From positions 1 to 64,000 of the forward strand of contig PCCS01000034.1 of the NCBI GenBank assembly GCA_002731825.1: a DNA stretch of 64,000 nucleotides. Reading direction: 5' to 3'. The position numbers and the translations under genes are program-made. The notes below the pieces were generated by a model. It had not been told where the DNA came from and did not search any database. It saw nothing but the letters and a program-made list of their open reading frames with translations. Of this stretch, positions 9,435 to 17,891 are shown piece after piece. Source of the stretch: Myxococcales bacterium (GTDB lineage Bacteria > Myxococcota_A > Bradymonadia > UBA7976 > UBA1532). Every line of letters starts with the position of its first letter. The first letter of the stretch is position 1.

Positions 9435-10622
9435 TCAGAGATCGACAATATCGATTGCTAAAAGCGCTTCGTTCACGAGCGCATCGACATCCAAACGGCT
9501 CTCCGCTGTGTCAATCACTGAATGTCGGCCACGGGTCACAGGATGTTTTGGTACGAAGAGCGAGCAACAGTCATCGTAGGGAAGCGTTGAGGTCTCCAAG
9601 GTGTCGATCTGTCGAGCCAGTTTAACGATCTCGGCCTTGTCATATGCGAGCAGCGGTCTCAAGGTCAGCATGTCTGTGGCCGAGTCGACCATGTGCAGAT
9701 TCTCTAGGGTTTGACTGGCGACTTGAGCAAGGCTTTCGCCTGTACAAAGCGCGTAGCAATCGGCCTGCTTTGCGACCTGAGCTGCGATTCGGTACATAAA
9801 ACGGCGGTACAAGAGTACTGTGAGTTTTGGATCACACGCATCCCGAATGGCTTTTTGGATATTCGTAAACGAGACCACATGCAGACGCATCCCATTCTGC
9901 CGCACCGCAAGGCGTCGAGCGAGTTCTTCTACTTTTTCACGACTGGCTTCACTGATGAATGGAGGCGAGTGAAAATAGATGCCATTGAGTCTGCAGCCTC
10001 GTTTCTGCGCAAGAAAACCTGCGACAGGTGAATCGATGCCCCCGCTCAGGAGCAGCATGACCTTACCGGTCGCGCCGATGGGCATTCCGCCAACGCCTTC
10101 AATAGATTCGGTCCAGATGTGGGCGAGGTCTCGTTTGTAGGAGATGTTCATCACCACCTGGGGGGCCTTCAAATCGACCTTTAGATCCAGTTCGTCCAAG
10201 ATCCCGTCGGCGACGTATCGGTTCATCTCCGGCGATGTCATTTTGTAGCGTTTGTCGGCCCGTTTTGATTTGACAGAAAAGGTGATTTGTTGGCCTTGCC
10301 AAGTGGCGACAGCGAGTCTGGTGGCCGTCTCTCGAATGAGGTCGGGGTCAGTCTCGACTCTGATCACTGGACTACAACTCATCAGGCCTGGCGTATTGGC
10401 ACAGACGTCGAGAGCGGCCCGGAGCTGTTCATTTGATTCAAGACGAATGAACAGCTGCCCCCGGGCCTCTGTGATCGTGCAGGCACCGACGGCGATGAGT
10501 AGGTTTGCTTTCAGATTGCTTCGAAGCTTTTTAACGAACCAACTCTGGTTTTGTCCTTTGAGGAAGAGCTCTCCCATCCGAGCAAGAATGAGCGTACTAT
10601 TAAGGTCGACCACACGTGTCAT
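9435..10622 (-). CDS. thiI: tRNA 4-thiouridine synthase ThiI (no rhodanese domain)
   Basis: 395 aa from the ATG at 10622, which follows a G-rich site (GTG at 10625 is an alternative). The order is ferredoxin-like plus THUMP domain (about residues 1-165), then a PP-loop ATPase with LLSGGIDSPVAG (193-198 core) and a C-terminal PYDDCCSLFVPKHP. By family knowledge ThiI adenylates U8 of tRNA and transfers sulfur to it, giving s4U; in some bacteria it also serves thiazole synthesis. The rhodanese domain of E. coli ThiI is absent, so sulfur must come another way. The cysteine desulfurase gene just upstream is the obvious donor. Confidence 0.95.
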   Translation of the reverse strand: MTRVVDLNSTLILARMGELFLKGQNQSWFVKKLRSNLKANLLIAVGACTITEARGQLFIRLESNEQLRAALDVCANTPGLMSCSPVIRVETDPDLIRETATRLAVATWQGQQITFSVKSKRADKRYKMTSPEMNRYVADGILDELDLKVDLKAPQVVMNISYKRDLAHIWTESIEGVGGMPIGATGKVMLLLSGGIDSPVAGFLAQKRGCRLNGIYFHSPPFISEASREKVEELARRLAVRQNGMRLHVVSFTNIQKAIRDACDPKLTVLLYRRFMYRIAAQVAKQADCYALCTGESLAQVASQTLENLHMVDSATDMLTLRPLLAYDKAEIVKLARQIDTLETSTLPYDDCCSLFVPKHPVTRGRHSVIDTAESRLDVDALVNEALLAIDIVDL

Positions 10623-10636
10623 CACACCCCCCAGAT

Positions 10637-11767
10637 TTACTCATAGACGGACCGCAGCTCTTGGACGACCGCTGCTAATTTATCAACGACGACCGGGATT
10701 TCGTCCGGTCGATTAAAGCGACCCAAAGTCAGTCTTAAAAAGGCGCCATCTTCCGGCCTGCGTCCAAGAGCCTCCAGTACGGCGCTGAATCGTCCCGAAC
10801 TACATGCGCTGCCGCCGCTCACGAAGACGCCAGCTGAACTCAGGGCATTGATGACGGGTTCGGTGGGTAGTCCTGGAATGCAAATGTGGATATTGTTGTA
10901 GATTCGCGTGGGGCCGAACGGGCACCCCGTCAAGGTGATGTCAGGCAGTCGCGCACGCAGTGACTGCCAAAGCTCATCTCGAAGCATTTCGATGTAGTCG
11001 GCATCGTGCCTTTGGCGCTCATGAGCCTCGGCCAACGCCCAAGCCAATGCAATGGACGGCGTGCCGCCCCGACGTCCAAACTCCTGTCCACCGCCCTTCG
11101 CGATGGGGTGTAGTTCGTGCCGAGACCAAAGTGCGCCGCAGCCCTTGGGTCCATGCAGCTTGTGGGCTGCGATAGCAATGCAATCGGCGCCGAGATGGGA
11201 TGCACTAAACGGGATTTTACCAAACCCCTGAACGGCATCGACAATCAATCTGGCTCTTGGAGCAGTGGCTCTGACAACTCGACTGACCATGCCGATATCA
11301 TTGATGCTGCCAATTTCATTATTGACCATCATGGTCGCAACGAGTCGAGTCTCCGTGGTGAGTGTGTCACGCAATGCATTTTCGGTGACTCGTCCGTCAA
11401 GACCCACCGGTATTTCATCTATGTCCCAGTTGAACTTGTCCTTTAGCCATCGAGCGGCTTCTTTTACGGCCGAATGTTCAATCTCTGAGTATGCAATTCG
11501 GCCTGGGCTGTCGCCTGCACTACCAATCATGGCCAGTGTAATCGCCTCAGTGCCGCCACCTGTGAAGGTGATGTCACGCGCTTTAGCCCCCAGTGCGTGT
11601 CCCAAGCGCTGTCGCGCATTATCGAGCGTCTTACGGGCGTTGATACCCAATTGATGAGCCGAACTGGTATTGCCATAATGCTCTGTCTGAAGGGCGATCA
11701 TCCCTTTTAGGATATCTGGGTCGGGCGGTGTTGTTGCACCGTTATCTAGATAAATAGAATTAAACAT
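10637..11767 (-). CDS. Cysteine desulfurase (NifS/IscS class, NifZ-like context)
   Basis: 376 aa, class I cysteine desulfurase. The PLP lysine is K203 in AAHKLHGPKG, there is an EHSAV His motif, and the catalytic Cys C322 sits in the GGSACSSG loop. It converts cysteine to alanine and forms a persulfide. Its stop lies about 14 bp upstream of the thiI ATG, so the two are co-transcribed. In Bacillus a dedicated desulfurase (NifZ) feeds a rhodanese-less ThiI; the same arrangement here suggests the same job. No iscU, iscR or sufB homologue is adjacent, which argues against a primary role in Fe-S assembly. Confidence 0.93.
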   Translation of the reverse strand: MFNSIYLDNGATTPPDPDILKGMIALQTEHYGNTSSAHQLGINARKTLDNARQRLGHALGAKARDITFTGGGTEAITLAMIGSAGDSPGRIAYSEIEHSAVKEAARWLKDKFNWDIDEIPVGLDGRVTENALRDTLTTETRLVATMMVNNEIGSINDIGMVSRVVRATAPRARLIVDAVQGFGKIPFSASHLGADCIAIAAHKLHGPKGCGALWSRHELHPIAKGGGQEFGRRGGTPSIALAWALAEAHERQRHDADYIEMLRDELWQSLRARLPDITLTGCPFGPTRIYNNIHICIPGLPTEPVINALSSAGVFVSGGSACSSGRFSAVLEALGRRPEDGAFLRLTLGRFNRPDEIPVVVDKLAAVVQELRSVYE

Positions 11768-11888
11768 CGTTCAATAAAATCGCAGTCATTGGTCGTTTTT
11801 CGTCCAAATCAACTCTGTAATCCTACTATGTTACCGCCAGAAGGTCATCGCTTGTTGAGGCCCGCCAACCGATGGAGAGCGACCCGCC

Positions 11889-13019
11889 GTGTCATTTGGC
11901 ATTTACGTCCATTATCCCTACTGTGCAAGGGTTTGTCCGTATTGTGACTTTAATGTGGTCGCCAGACGGTCCATTCCTCATGTGCGTTACGCTGATGCCA
12001 TCTTGGCCGAACTTGATGTCAGAGCACCCCTGTTTGCCGGCCGAGGCGACGTGGTCTCCATCTACTTTGGCGGCGGGACGCCCGGCTTGTGGCCGGCGAG
12101 TCAAATCGCTCGCGTTCTGGCTGCATTAAACGCCCATTTTCAGGTGTGTCCTGATGTTGAGGTTACAATCGAGTTCAATCCAGAAGATGCCTCGGAAAGC
12201 ACCTTTCGAGACCTCAACGAAATCGGAGTCAACCGACTCAGCCTCGGTGCTCAATCGTTTCAGTCTGATTTACTCGAGAAGCTTGGTCGGCAACATGGCC
12301 CAAATGACATTGTCAACGCCGTTAGGTGGGCTCAAGCAAGTTTGACCAACAACATCAATATTGACCTCATACATGGCTATTTAGGTCAAGGACTCTCGGA
12401 TGCTTTAGGAGATCTTGAACACGCTATTGGACTCGGCGTGAAACACATCAGCAGCTATCAGCTTACAATCGAAGAGAAGACCGTTTTTGGACGCGAGGTC
12501 CAGGCAGGGGCGCGCTTTCTGCAGCCTGAACTCCGTCTACTTGAGATGTTTCGGTCCATTCGCAGTACCCTTATCAACGCCGGGTACTCCACCTATGAGA
12601 TCAGTTCGGCTGCTTTGCCTGGTTATCGGTCTCAGCACAATCTCATTTATTGGACAGGGCGAGACTATTTAGCGTTGGGGGCTGGTGCCCACGGGTTTTA
12701 TCAGACGGAGTCTGGTGGTGGGGTGCGATGGGGTAACCTCTGCTCTCCTGAAGGCTATATGGAGGCCGCTCACGCGGGTCGGCCGGCGGTACAGTTCAAC
12801 CAGCGGTCCACCGAAAAAGAGCGATACGAAGAGCTGCTTATGATGGGCTTAAGAATGGAGGATGGCCTCGTTGTGACCGAACGGATGCAGAGTTATTTCG
12901 CAGACAATGCTGCACGCTGTGCGCGTCTTGGACTCCTTATCATCGAGGGCGGTCGTTGGATGGTCAGTCCACGCGGACGCGAGATCCTCGACGCCGTGAC
13001 ATTAGAAATGATCGCTTAA
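11889..13019 (+). CDS. hemW: HemW-like radical SAM heme chaperone
   Basis: 376 aa with GTG start at 11889. The radical SAM cluster is at the extreme N-terminus: C12, C16 and C19 in YCARVCPYCDFN. GGGTP follows, and HNLIYW with a C-terminal winged-helix-like region (LLMMGLRMEDGL) matches the HemW family. Such proteins were long annotated as oxygen-independent coproporphyrinogen III oxidase but lack that activity; HemW binds heme and is implicated in delivering it to respiratory proteins. Divergent from the desulfurase-thiI unit, separated by 121 bp. Confidence 0.92.
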   Translation: MSFGIYVHYPYCARVCPYCDFNVVARRSIPHVRYADAILAELDVRAPLFAGRGDVVSIYFGGGTPGLWPASQIARVLAALNAHFQVCPDVEVTIEFNPEDASESTFRDLNEIGVNRLSLGAQSFQSDLLEKLGRQHGPNDIVNAVRWAQASLTNNINIDLIHGYLGQGLSDALGDLEHAIGLGVKHISSYQLTIEEKTVFGREVQAGARFLQPELRLLEMFRSIRSTLINAGYSTYEISSAALPGYRSQHNLIYWTGRDYLALGAGAHGFYQTESGGGVRWGNLCSPEGYMEAAHAGRPAVQFNQRSTEKERYEELLMMGLRMEDGLVVTERMQSYFADNAARCARLGLLIIEGGRWMVSPRGREILDAVTLEMIA

Positions 13020-13048
13020 TCTGCGGTGTTGCTTATGCGGGGTCGAGT

Positions 13049-13134
13049 CCTGTCCGGCAGTCGTCTGCTGCCGACCCGGATACAGATTAATGTTGCGGGT
13101 CGTCATGGACAGGTCTGCACGGGCTCGGCAGACC
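13049..13134 (+). other. Intergenic region with competing RNA hairpins
   Basis: Downstream of hemW and upstream of grpE. A stem CGGCAG/CTGCCG (13055-13060 with 13068-13073) and a stem GGTCTGC/GCAGACC (13112-13118 with 13128-13134) can form together. Alternatively CCTGTCC (13049-13055) can pair with GGACAGG (13107-13113), or 13068-13078 with 13120-13131. The alternatives exclude each other. A frame of about 70 codons spans the area but shows no protein-like features. It could be a leader or small RNA, or chance. No known RNA family was recognised. Confidence 0.3.
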
Positions 13135-13196
13135 GGATCAAAAAAATCCAGCTTAGGGTTGTCATTGACGAAATCGTGTACATTGTTGGCACGCTC

Positions 13197-13217
13197 GGCC
13201 AGGTCGGGCCTTTTTTT
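13197..13217 (+). terminator. Possible weak Rho-independent terminator after hemW
   Basis: GGCC (13197-13200) and GGCC (13207-13210) can form a 4-bp stem with a 6-nt loop, directly followed by seven T residues. The stem is short, so the call is tentative. It would end transcription coming from hemW or the structured region before grpE. Confidence 0.35.
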
Positions 13218-13308
13218 CGTCTAGAAGACAGTCGATGAGCGACTATCGGTTGACCCGAGCGTCGATTTGTAGAAGAGAAGTACAAAACAATGACAGCAGA
13301 GAATCACC

Positions 13309-13968
13309 ATGTCTGAGAACGAAGCACCAAGCATCGATGAAATGGCCGCCAACGGGGACGCCAGCGAAGAGGTCGATGCACCCATCGACGCGGCTGCAGC
13401 CGATGAGATCAATTTACACGAAGTGACCACGGACGATCCCAAAACTGAGCGGATCACTGAACTGGAACGTGATGTTGAAGATTGGCGGACTCGCGCGTAT
13501 CGATCAGCAGCCGACCTAGAGAATCTACGCAAGCGTTTTCAGAAAGAACGCGACGAACTCAAAAAGTTCGGCGTTGAAGGCTTACTCAAGGATATCTTGG
13601 GCGCTGTTGATAATCTTGAACGCGCGCTCGGACATGCAGAGCCTGGTAATAGCCTCGCAGAAGGTGTCGAAATGGTCCTTCGTCAGTTCGTCCAAATGGC
13701 GGCCAAATACGGCGCGGAGCCTTTCGAAGCCGCTGGAAAGCCGTTTGACCCACAAATGCATGAAGCCATGACCCAGATTCCGACCGATGAGGCAGAGCCC
13801 GGAACGGTGATGGACGTTTTCCAACGAGGGTGGACCTTGCATGGTCGATTGGTCAGGCCTGCTATGGTCACCGTCGCTGCCGCGATGCCACAATCAGCCA
13901 GTCAAGAATCGGACGTCGCTGGAAATCCTGAGCAAGAAGCGTCGAATGATGTAGACGCGGAGGGCTAG
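13309..13968 (+). CDS. grpE: GrpE nucleotide exchange factor
   Basis: 219 aa. A disordered acidic N-terminus of about 55 residues is followed by a long coiled coil (ELERDVEDWRTRAYRSAADL) with the ENLRKRFQKE signature, then the beta domain with the family-typical PFDPQMHEAM and GWTLHGRLVRPAMV. GrpE speeds ADP release from DnaK. First gene of a grpE-dnaK-dnaJ cluster with about 100 bp to dnaK. No CIRCE element (TTAGCACTC-N9-GAGTGCTAA) was seen upstream, so any HrcA-type control is not supported here. Confidence 0.97.
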   Translation: MSENEAPSIDEMAANGDASEEVDAPIDAAAADEINLHEVTTDDPKTERITELERDVEDWRTRAYRSAADLENLRKRFQKERDELKKFGVEGLLKDILGAVDNLERALGHAEPGNSLAEGVEMVLRQFVQMAAKYGAEPFEAAGKPFDPQMHEAMTQIPTDEAEPGTVMDVFQRGWTLHGRLVRPAMVTVAAAMPQSASQESDVAGNPEQEASNDVDAEG

Positions 13969-14069
13969 GCTGGAGACAATAGAGACTGTAACGTCTCAAA
14001 TACGGGCTCTGACGTCGTGTGACTGCGTCCAGAATGCCCTTGGAACGGCGCTTTGGGGGACAATAGGCA

Positions 14070-15911
14070 ATGATCATTGGTATCGATTTAGGCACAACCA
14101 ACTCCTGTGTATCGTACATCGAGGGGGGGGATCCGGTTGTTATTCCTAATGCTGAAGGCAGTAGAACAACGCCATCCATGGTTGCGATTACTGAAAGTGG
14201 CGAACGACTTGTGGGGCAGATCGCCAAGCGGCAGGCCATCACGAATCCCGAGCATACTGTTTTTGCCTCCAAACGCTTGATCGGTCGTAAAGTCGACAGT
14301 CCGGAATTGGCCGCTCAAATCGATCGCTTTCCTTATGAAATCGTTAAGTCAGATAATGGCGATGCGTGGGTCAAATTACGTGACCAGGGCTACAGTCCTG
14401 CCGAGATCGCGAGTTTCATACTCACCAAGATGAAGCAGACAGCCGAAGATTATCTTGGGCAAGAAGTGACAGAGGCGGTGGTTACGGTCCCGGCTTACTT
14501 CAATGACGCACAGCGCCAAGCCACAAAAGACGCGGGTAAAATCGCAGGCCTTGAGGTGAGACGGATCATCAACGAGCCGACTGCCGCGGCTTTGGCCTAC
14601 GGACTAGAGCGTGAAGCAGGACAACGGGTTGCTGTTTACGATCTGGGCGGGGGCACTTTTGATATTTCCGTTCTCGAATTATCCGATGGCGTATTTGAAG
14701 TCTGTTCGACCAGTGGCGACACGTACTTGGGTGGCGAAGACTTTGATTTTCGCCTTGTTGAATATTTGTTAGAGGAATTCGAAAAATCCGATGGGATTGA
14801 TCTTAAAGGCGATAAAATGGCGCTGCAGCGCCTCAAGGAAGCCGCCGAAAAAGCCAAGCATGAATTGAGTTCGGCCCTCGAGACGGATGTTAACCTGCCC
14901 TTTATTACCGCAGATGCCAGCGGACCCAAGCATCTCAATTTAAAAATCACTCGGACTCGATTCGAATCGATGGTCAGTGACCTCATAGAGCGAACATTGG
15001 AGCCGTGTCGGATCGCATTGGACGATGCGTCGGTCACGAACGATGAGGTTGACACGGTTCTCCTGGTTGGTGGGATGACACGTATGCCGCTGATTCAGCA
15101 GCGTGTCGGAGAGTTTTTTGGCAAGACGCCGAGCAAGGGGTTAAATCCCGACGAGGTTGTCGCCGTCGGTGCAGCCATCCAAGGCGGCGTCCTGACCGGT
15201 GAGGTCGAGGATGTCATCCTTCTTGATGTCACGCCACTGTCGCTGGGTGTCGAAACTCAGGGCGGTGTTTTTACTCGAATCATCGAGAAAAATACAACCA
15301 TTCCTTACAGTCGAGCACAGGTGTTTAGCACCGCGGTCGACAACCAGCCGATGGTGTCTGTTCACGTTCTCCAAGGTGAGCGGGAATTGGCGAAAGACAA
15401 TCGATCGTTGGCTCGATTCGACCTGGTGGGTCTACCTCCGGCGCCTCGTGGTGTACCGCAGATTGAAGTGTCTTTTGAAATTGATGCCGATGGCATTTTA
15501 CATGTCAATGCCAAGGATTTAGGTACGGGCCGAGGCCAGCAGGTCGAAGTCCGTCCGTCCAGTGGTCTATCCGAGACAGAGATCGACCGTATGGTCACTG
15601 AAGCTGAGCGTCACAGAGAAGTTGATGAAGAGCGCCGAATGCTCATCGAACTACGGAATTCAGCAGAGGGACTGGTTCTCACGACAGAACGCTCTCTACA
15701 CGAATACGGAGATTTGTTGACGCCCCTGGATATCGAGGACATTCGTACGGATATCCAAACGCTAAACGACACGCTCGATACCGTCGATCCAGAAGAATTA
15801 CGCCTAGCGATTCAGAATCTGGAGCAGTCGGCCTATCGGATTGCTGATGCCATGTATGATGATGCAACCGGTGACGAACCCGAAGAGGACGAGGTTGACC
15901 CCGAGGAATAA
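14070..15911 (+). CDS. dnaK: Hsp70 chaperone DnaK
   Basis: 613 aa. The ATPase domain begins [12 protein letters not shown] and includes [38 protein letters not shown] and [10 protein letters not shown]. The hydrophobic linker [16 protein letters not shown] leads to the substrate-binding domain. The tail is acidic (EEDEVDPEE) as in many DnaK proteins. The sequence shows no missing key residues. It refolds client proteins together with GrpE and DnaJ in the cytoplasm. Confidence 0.98.
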   Translation: MIIGIDLGTTNSCVSYIEGGDPVVIPNAEGSRTTPSMVAITESGERLVGQIAKRQAITNPEHTVFASKRLIGRKVDSPELAAQIDRFPYEIVKSDNGDAWVKLRDQGYSPAEIASFILTKMKQTAEDYLGQEVTEAVVTVPAYFNDAQRQATKDAGKIAGLEVRRIINEPTAAALAYGLEREAGQRVAVYDLGGGTFDISVLELSDGVFEVCSTSGDTYLGGEDFDFRLVEYLLEEFEKSDGIDLKGDKMALQRLKEAAEKAKHELSSALETDVNLPFITADASGPKHLNLKITRTRFESMVSDLIERTLEPCRIALDDASVTNDEVDTVLLVGGMTRMPLIQQRVGEFFGKTPSKGLNPDEVVAVGAAIQGGVLTGEVEDVILLDVTPLSLGVETQGGVFTRIIEKNTTIPYSRAQVFSTAVDNQPMVSVHVLQGERELAKDNRSLARFDLVGLPPAPRGVPQIEVSFEIDADGILHVNAKDLGTGRGQQVEVRPSSGLSETEIDRMVTEAERHREVDEERRMLIELRNSAEGLVLTTERSLHEYGDLLTPLDIEDIRTDIQTLNDTLDTVDPEELRLAIQNLEQSAYRIADAMYDDATGDEPEEDEVDPEE

Positions 15912-15986
15912 GGGGCCCATGCGCCTGTGTTGAGCGCTTGGGGCACGGCACCCGGGACCGAATGCCAATATGAGGTAAGCTGAATC

Positions 15987-17105
15987 GTGTCCGCCAAAAG
16001 AGACTATTACGAGATCCTCTCGGTACCACGTGATATCGATGCAGCCGGTCTGAAGCAGGCCTTTCGTAAACTGGCACTTAAGTATCATCCAGATCGCAAT
16101 TCAGACCCGGATGCTGACCGTATCTTCAAAGAGGTAAATGAGGCCTATGCCGTTCTGTCAGATACGGAACGACGAGCGAATTACGATCGCTTCGGGCACG
16201 CGGCCGAAAATGGCATGGGTGACCCGTTCTCGGGTGGTTTTCGGCAAGAGGATTTCCGGGATATCTTTGGAGGAGATGTCTTTGAACAGCTCTTCGGGCA
16301 GTTCTTCAGACGGAGCGGCACTCAGCACGGTCGCGACTTGCAAATCAGCCTTGGTATCTCCCTCGAGACAGTCGCCTTTGGCGATGATTACACGCTGTCC
16401 TATCGCCGCAATGCGCCGTGCGAGACCTGTAATGGGTCAGGGTGTCGTCCTGGCACACAGCCCATTCGATGTGAAACCTGTCATGGTATGGGACAGGTTC
16501 GGGTATCTCGCGGCTTTTTTTCATTAGCGCAATCGTGCCCGGATTGCTCAGGCACCGGTGTTACGATCCCGGATCCATGTCCAGCGTGTTCGGGCCAAGG
16601 CGTTGCGTCGCAAGACGTGACCATCGAAGTTCCCGTACCCAGTGGCATCTCTACCGGTCAAAAATTGAGGCTTGATGGTGAAGGCCATCATGGAATCCAA
16701 GGTGGTGAGCCTGGTGATCTCTATGTCTTGATCAACGTAGAAGAGCATCCATTTTTTCATCGAGATGGTGACAACCTGATCTGCGAAGTCCCCATTTCAT
16801 TTGCCCAAGCGGCCTTGGGGACAACCATCGATGTACCCACGCTCAAAGGACGTGCCAAGGTCAAGGTTCCGGCCGGGACTCAGTCGGGCAAGGCATTGCG
16901 ATTAAGGGGAAAAGGCTTGCCGAATATCGGCCGCTCCGGTTTTGGTGACCAACACATCCGTTTGCAAGTCGAGACCCCTACAAAACTCAGTCCGGAACAG
17001 CGTGACTATCTCGACCAATTTGAGTCCGTTTTCGGTACTGCGACAGGAACAGCTGAGCCCCGACGTAGCTCATTTTTACAAAAGCTAAAAGACTTCTTCG
17101 ATTGA
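15987..17105 (+). CDS. dnaJ: Co-chaperone DnaJ
   Basis: 372 aa from a GTG at 15987 preceded by GAGGT. The J domain has the HPD tripeptide at residues 34-36. The Gly/Phe linker is short (DPFSGGF). The zinc-binding domain has all four CxxCxGxG repeats (CETCNGSG, CETCHGMG, CPDCSGTG, CPACSGQG), followed by the C-terminal substrate-binding domains. It is therefore a full class A DnaJ. The stop codon overlaps the TTG start of the next gene. Confidence 0.97.
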   Translation: MSAKRDYYEILSVPRDIDAAGLKQAFRKLALKYHPDRNSDPDADRIFKEVNEAYAVLSDTERRANYDRFGHAAENGMGDPFSGGFRQEDFRDIFGGDVFEQLFGQFFRRSGTQHGRDLQISLGISLETVAFGDDYTLSYRRNAPCETCNGSGCRPGTQPIRCETCHGMGQVRVSRGFFSLAQSCPDCSGTGVTIPDPCPACSGQGVASQDVTIEVPVPSGISTGQKLRLDGEGHHGIQGGEPGDLYVLINVEEHPFFHRDGDNLICEVPISFAQAALGTTIDVPTLKGRAKVKVPAGTQSGKALRLRGKGLPNIGRSGFGDQHIRLQVETPTKLSPEQRDYLDQFESVFGTATGTAEPRRSSFLQKLKDFFD

Positions 17106-17890
17106 GGTGGCTGAACTTTACATCCCTCGCCATGGCCCTGCCCTTACTGGTTGGACAAGGGGGTGTAGAAAACAAAGAAAGACCTGACCCCATACGCCGG
17201 TGCTTTCAAGCGGCCTATCCTGCTGCAGCGGACTCTTTGACGCCGATAAAGACTGAAAATAACCCGGGGTTAGTCATCGATGATGGCCTAATCAAGTCCC
17301 GTTCACAGCTGTTTGATAGGCCCGATTTACAGGATACATTGCATTGGCCTTACCCCGTCAAAAGGAACATTGAGCCGCCACCGGAGGGGGCCGACCCTGG
17401 GCGGATTCGCCATCTTGGATTCTTAAAGCTTCTGTATGGTGCTGATCGCACGGTCGTTCGCGAACAACTCGTCGACGTTCAATGGCTGCCCGGTTTATCG
17501 AAGCGGGTTATCCAATTCAACGGCCGTCATGGTGCAGCGGCTGCATTGCAAAGCGTCAGTAATGAACTCGCCAAGCTTCCCCGCAGGTTCCATACGTACA
17601 TATTAAAGACAAACGGGACATTTAATTGGAGATACATCAAGGGGACCAAACGCCTGAGTGCGCATGCCTTCGCAATCGCCATCGATCTCGATATCCGTCA
17701 TACGGATTATTGGCGCTGGGCCCGGGACACGCAGGGTCGCTTCAAATTTAGAAACCGGATCCCCATTGAGATCGTTGAGATCTTTGAAAAATATGGTTTC
17801 GTATGGGGGGGGCGCTGGTGGCATTTTGATACCATGCACTTCGAGTATCGGCCTGAATTTTTCACGCCTGAGTGCGTGGTACAACCTTGA
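17102..17890 (+). CDS. M15-type D-Ala-D-Ala carboxypeptidase-like protein
   Basis: 262 aa. A TTG start at 17102 overlaps the dnaJ stop (TTGA), suggesting translational coupling; ATG 17132 is a shorter alternative with no visible Shine-Dalgarno. A likely signal peptide covers residues 1-20. The zinc site of the M15 (VanY/DacB) family is visible: S186-x-H188 ... D195 in RLSAHAFAIAIDLD (the usual Gly is Ala) and the second part in HFDTMHFE (H246, E248). The family trims the terminal D-Ala of peptidoglycan or hydrolyses cell-wall peptides. It converges on ampG with a 1-bp gap, which fits a murein-recycling theme. Confidence 0.85.
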   Translation: MRWLNFTSLAMALPLLVGQGGVENKERPDPIRRCFQAAYPAAADSLTPIKTENNPGLVIDDGLIKSRSQLFDRPDLQDTLHWPYPVKRNIEPPPEGADPGRIRHLGFLKLLYGADRTVVREQLVDVQWLPGLSKRVIQFNGRHGAAAALQSVSNELAKLPRRFHTYILKTNGTFNWRYIKGTKRLSAHAFAIAIDLDIRHTDYWRWARDTQGRFKFRNRIPIEIVEIFEKYGFVWGGRWWHFDTMHFEYRPEFFTPECVVQP

Positions 17891-17891
17891 G

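Noticed and set aside
13026-13238. 70-codon frame between hemW and grpE
   Set aside because: No Shine-Dalgarno or protein-like pattern; it coincides with RNA hairpins and a T-tract.
13020-13308. CIRCE element or SRP/6S RNA upstream of grpE
   Set aside because: No TTAGCACTC palindrome and none of the conserved cores of those RNAs were found.
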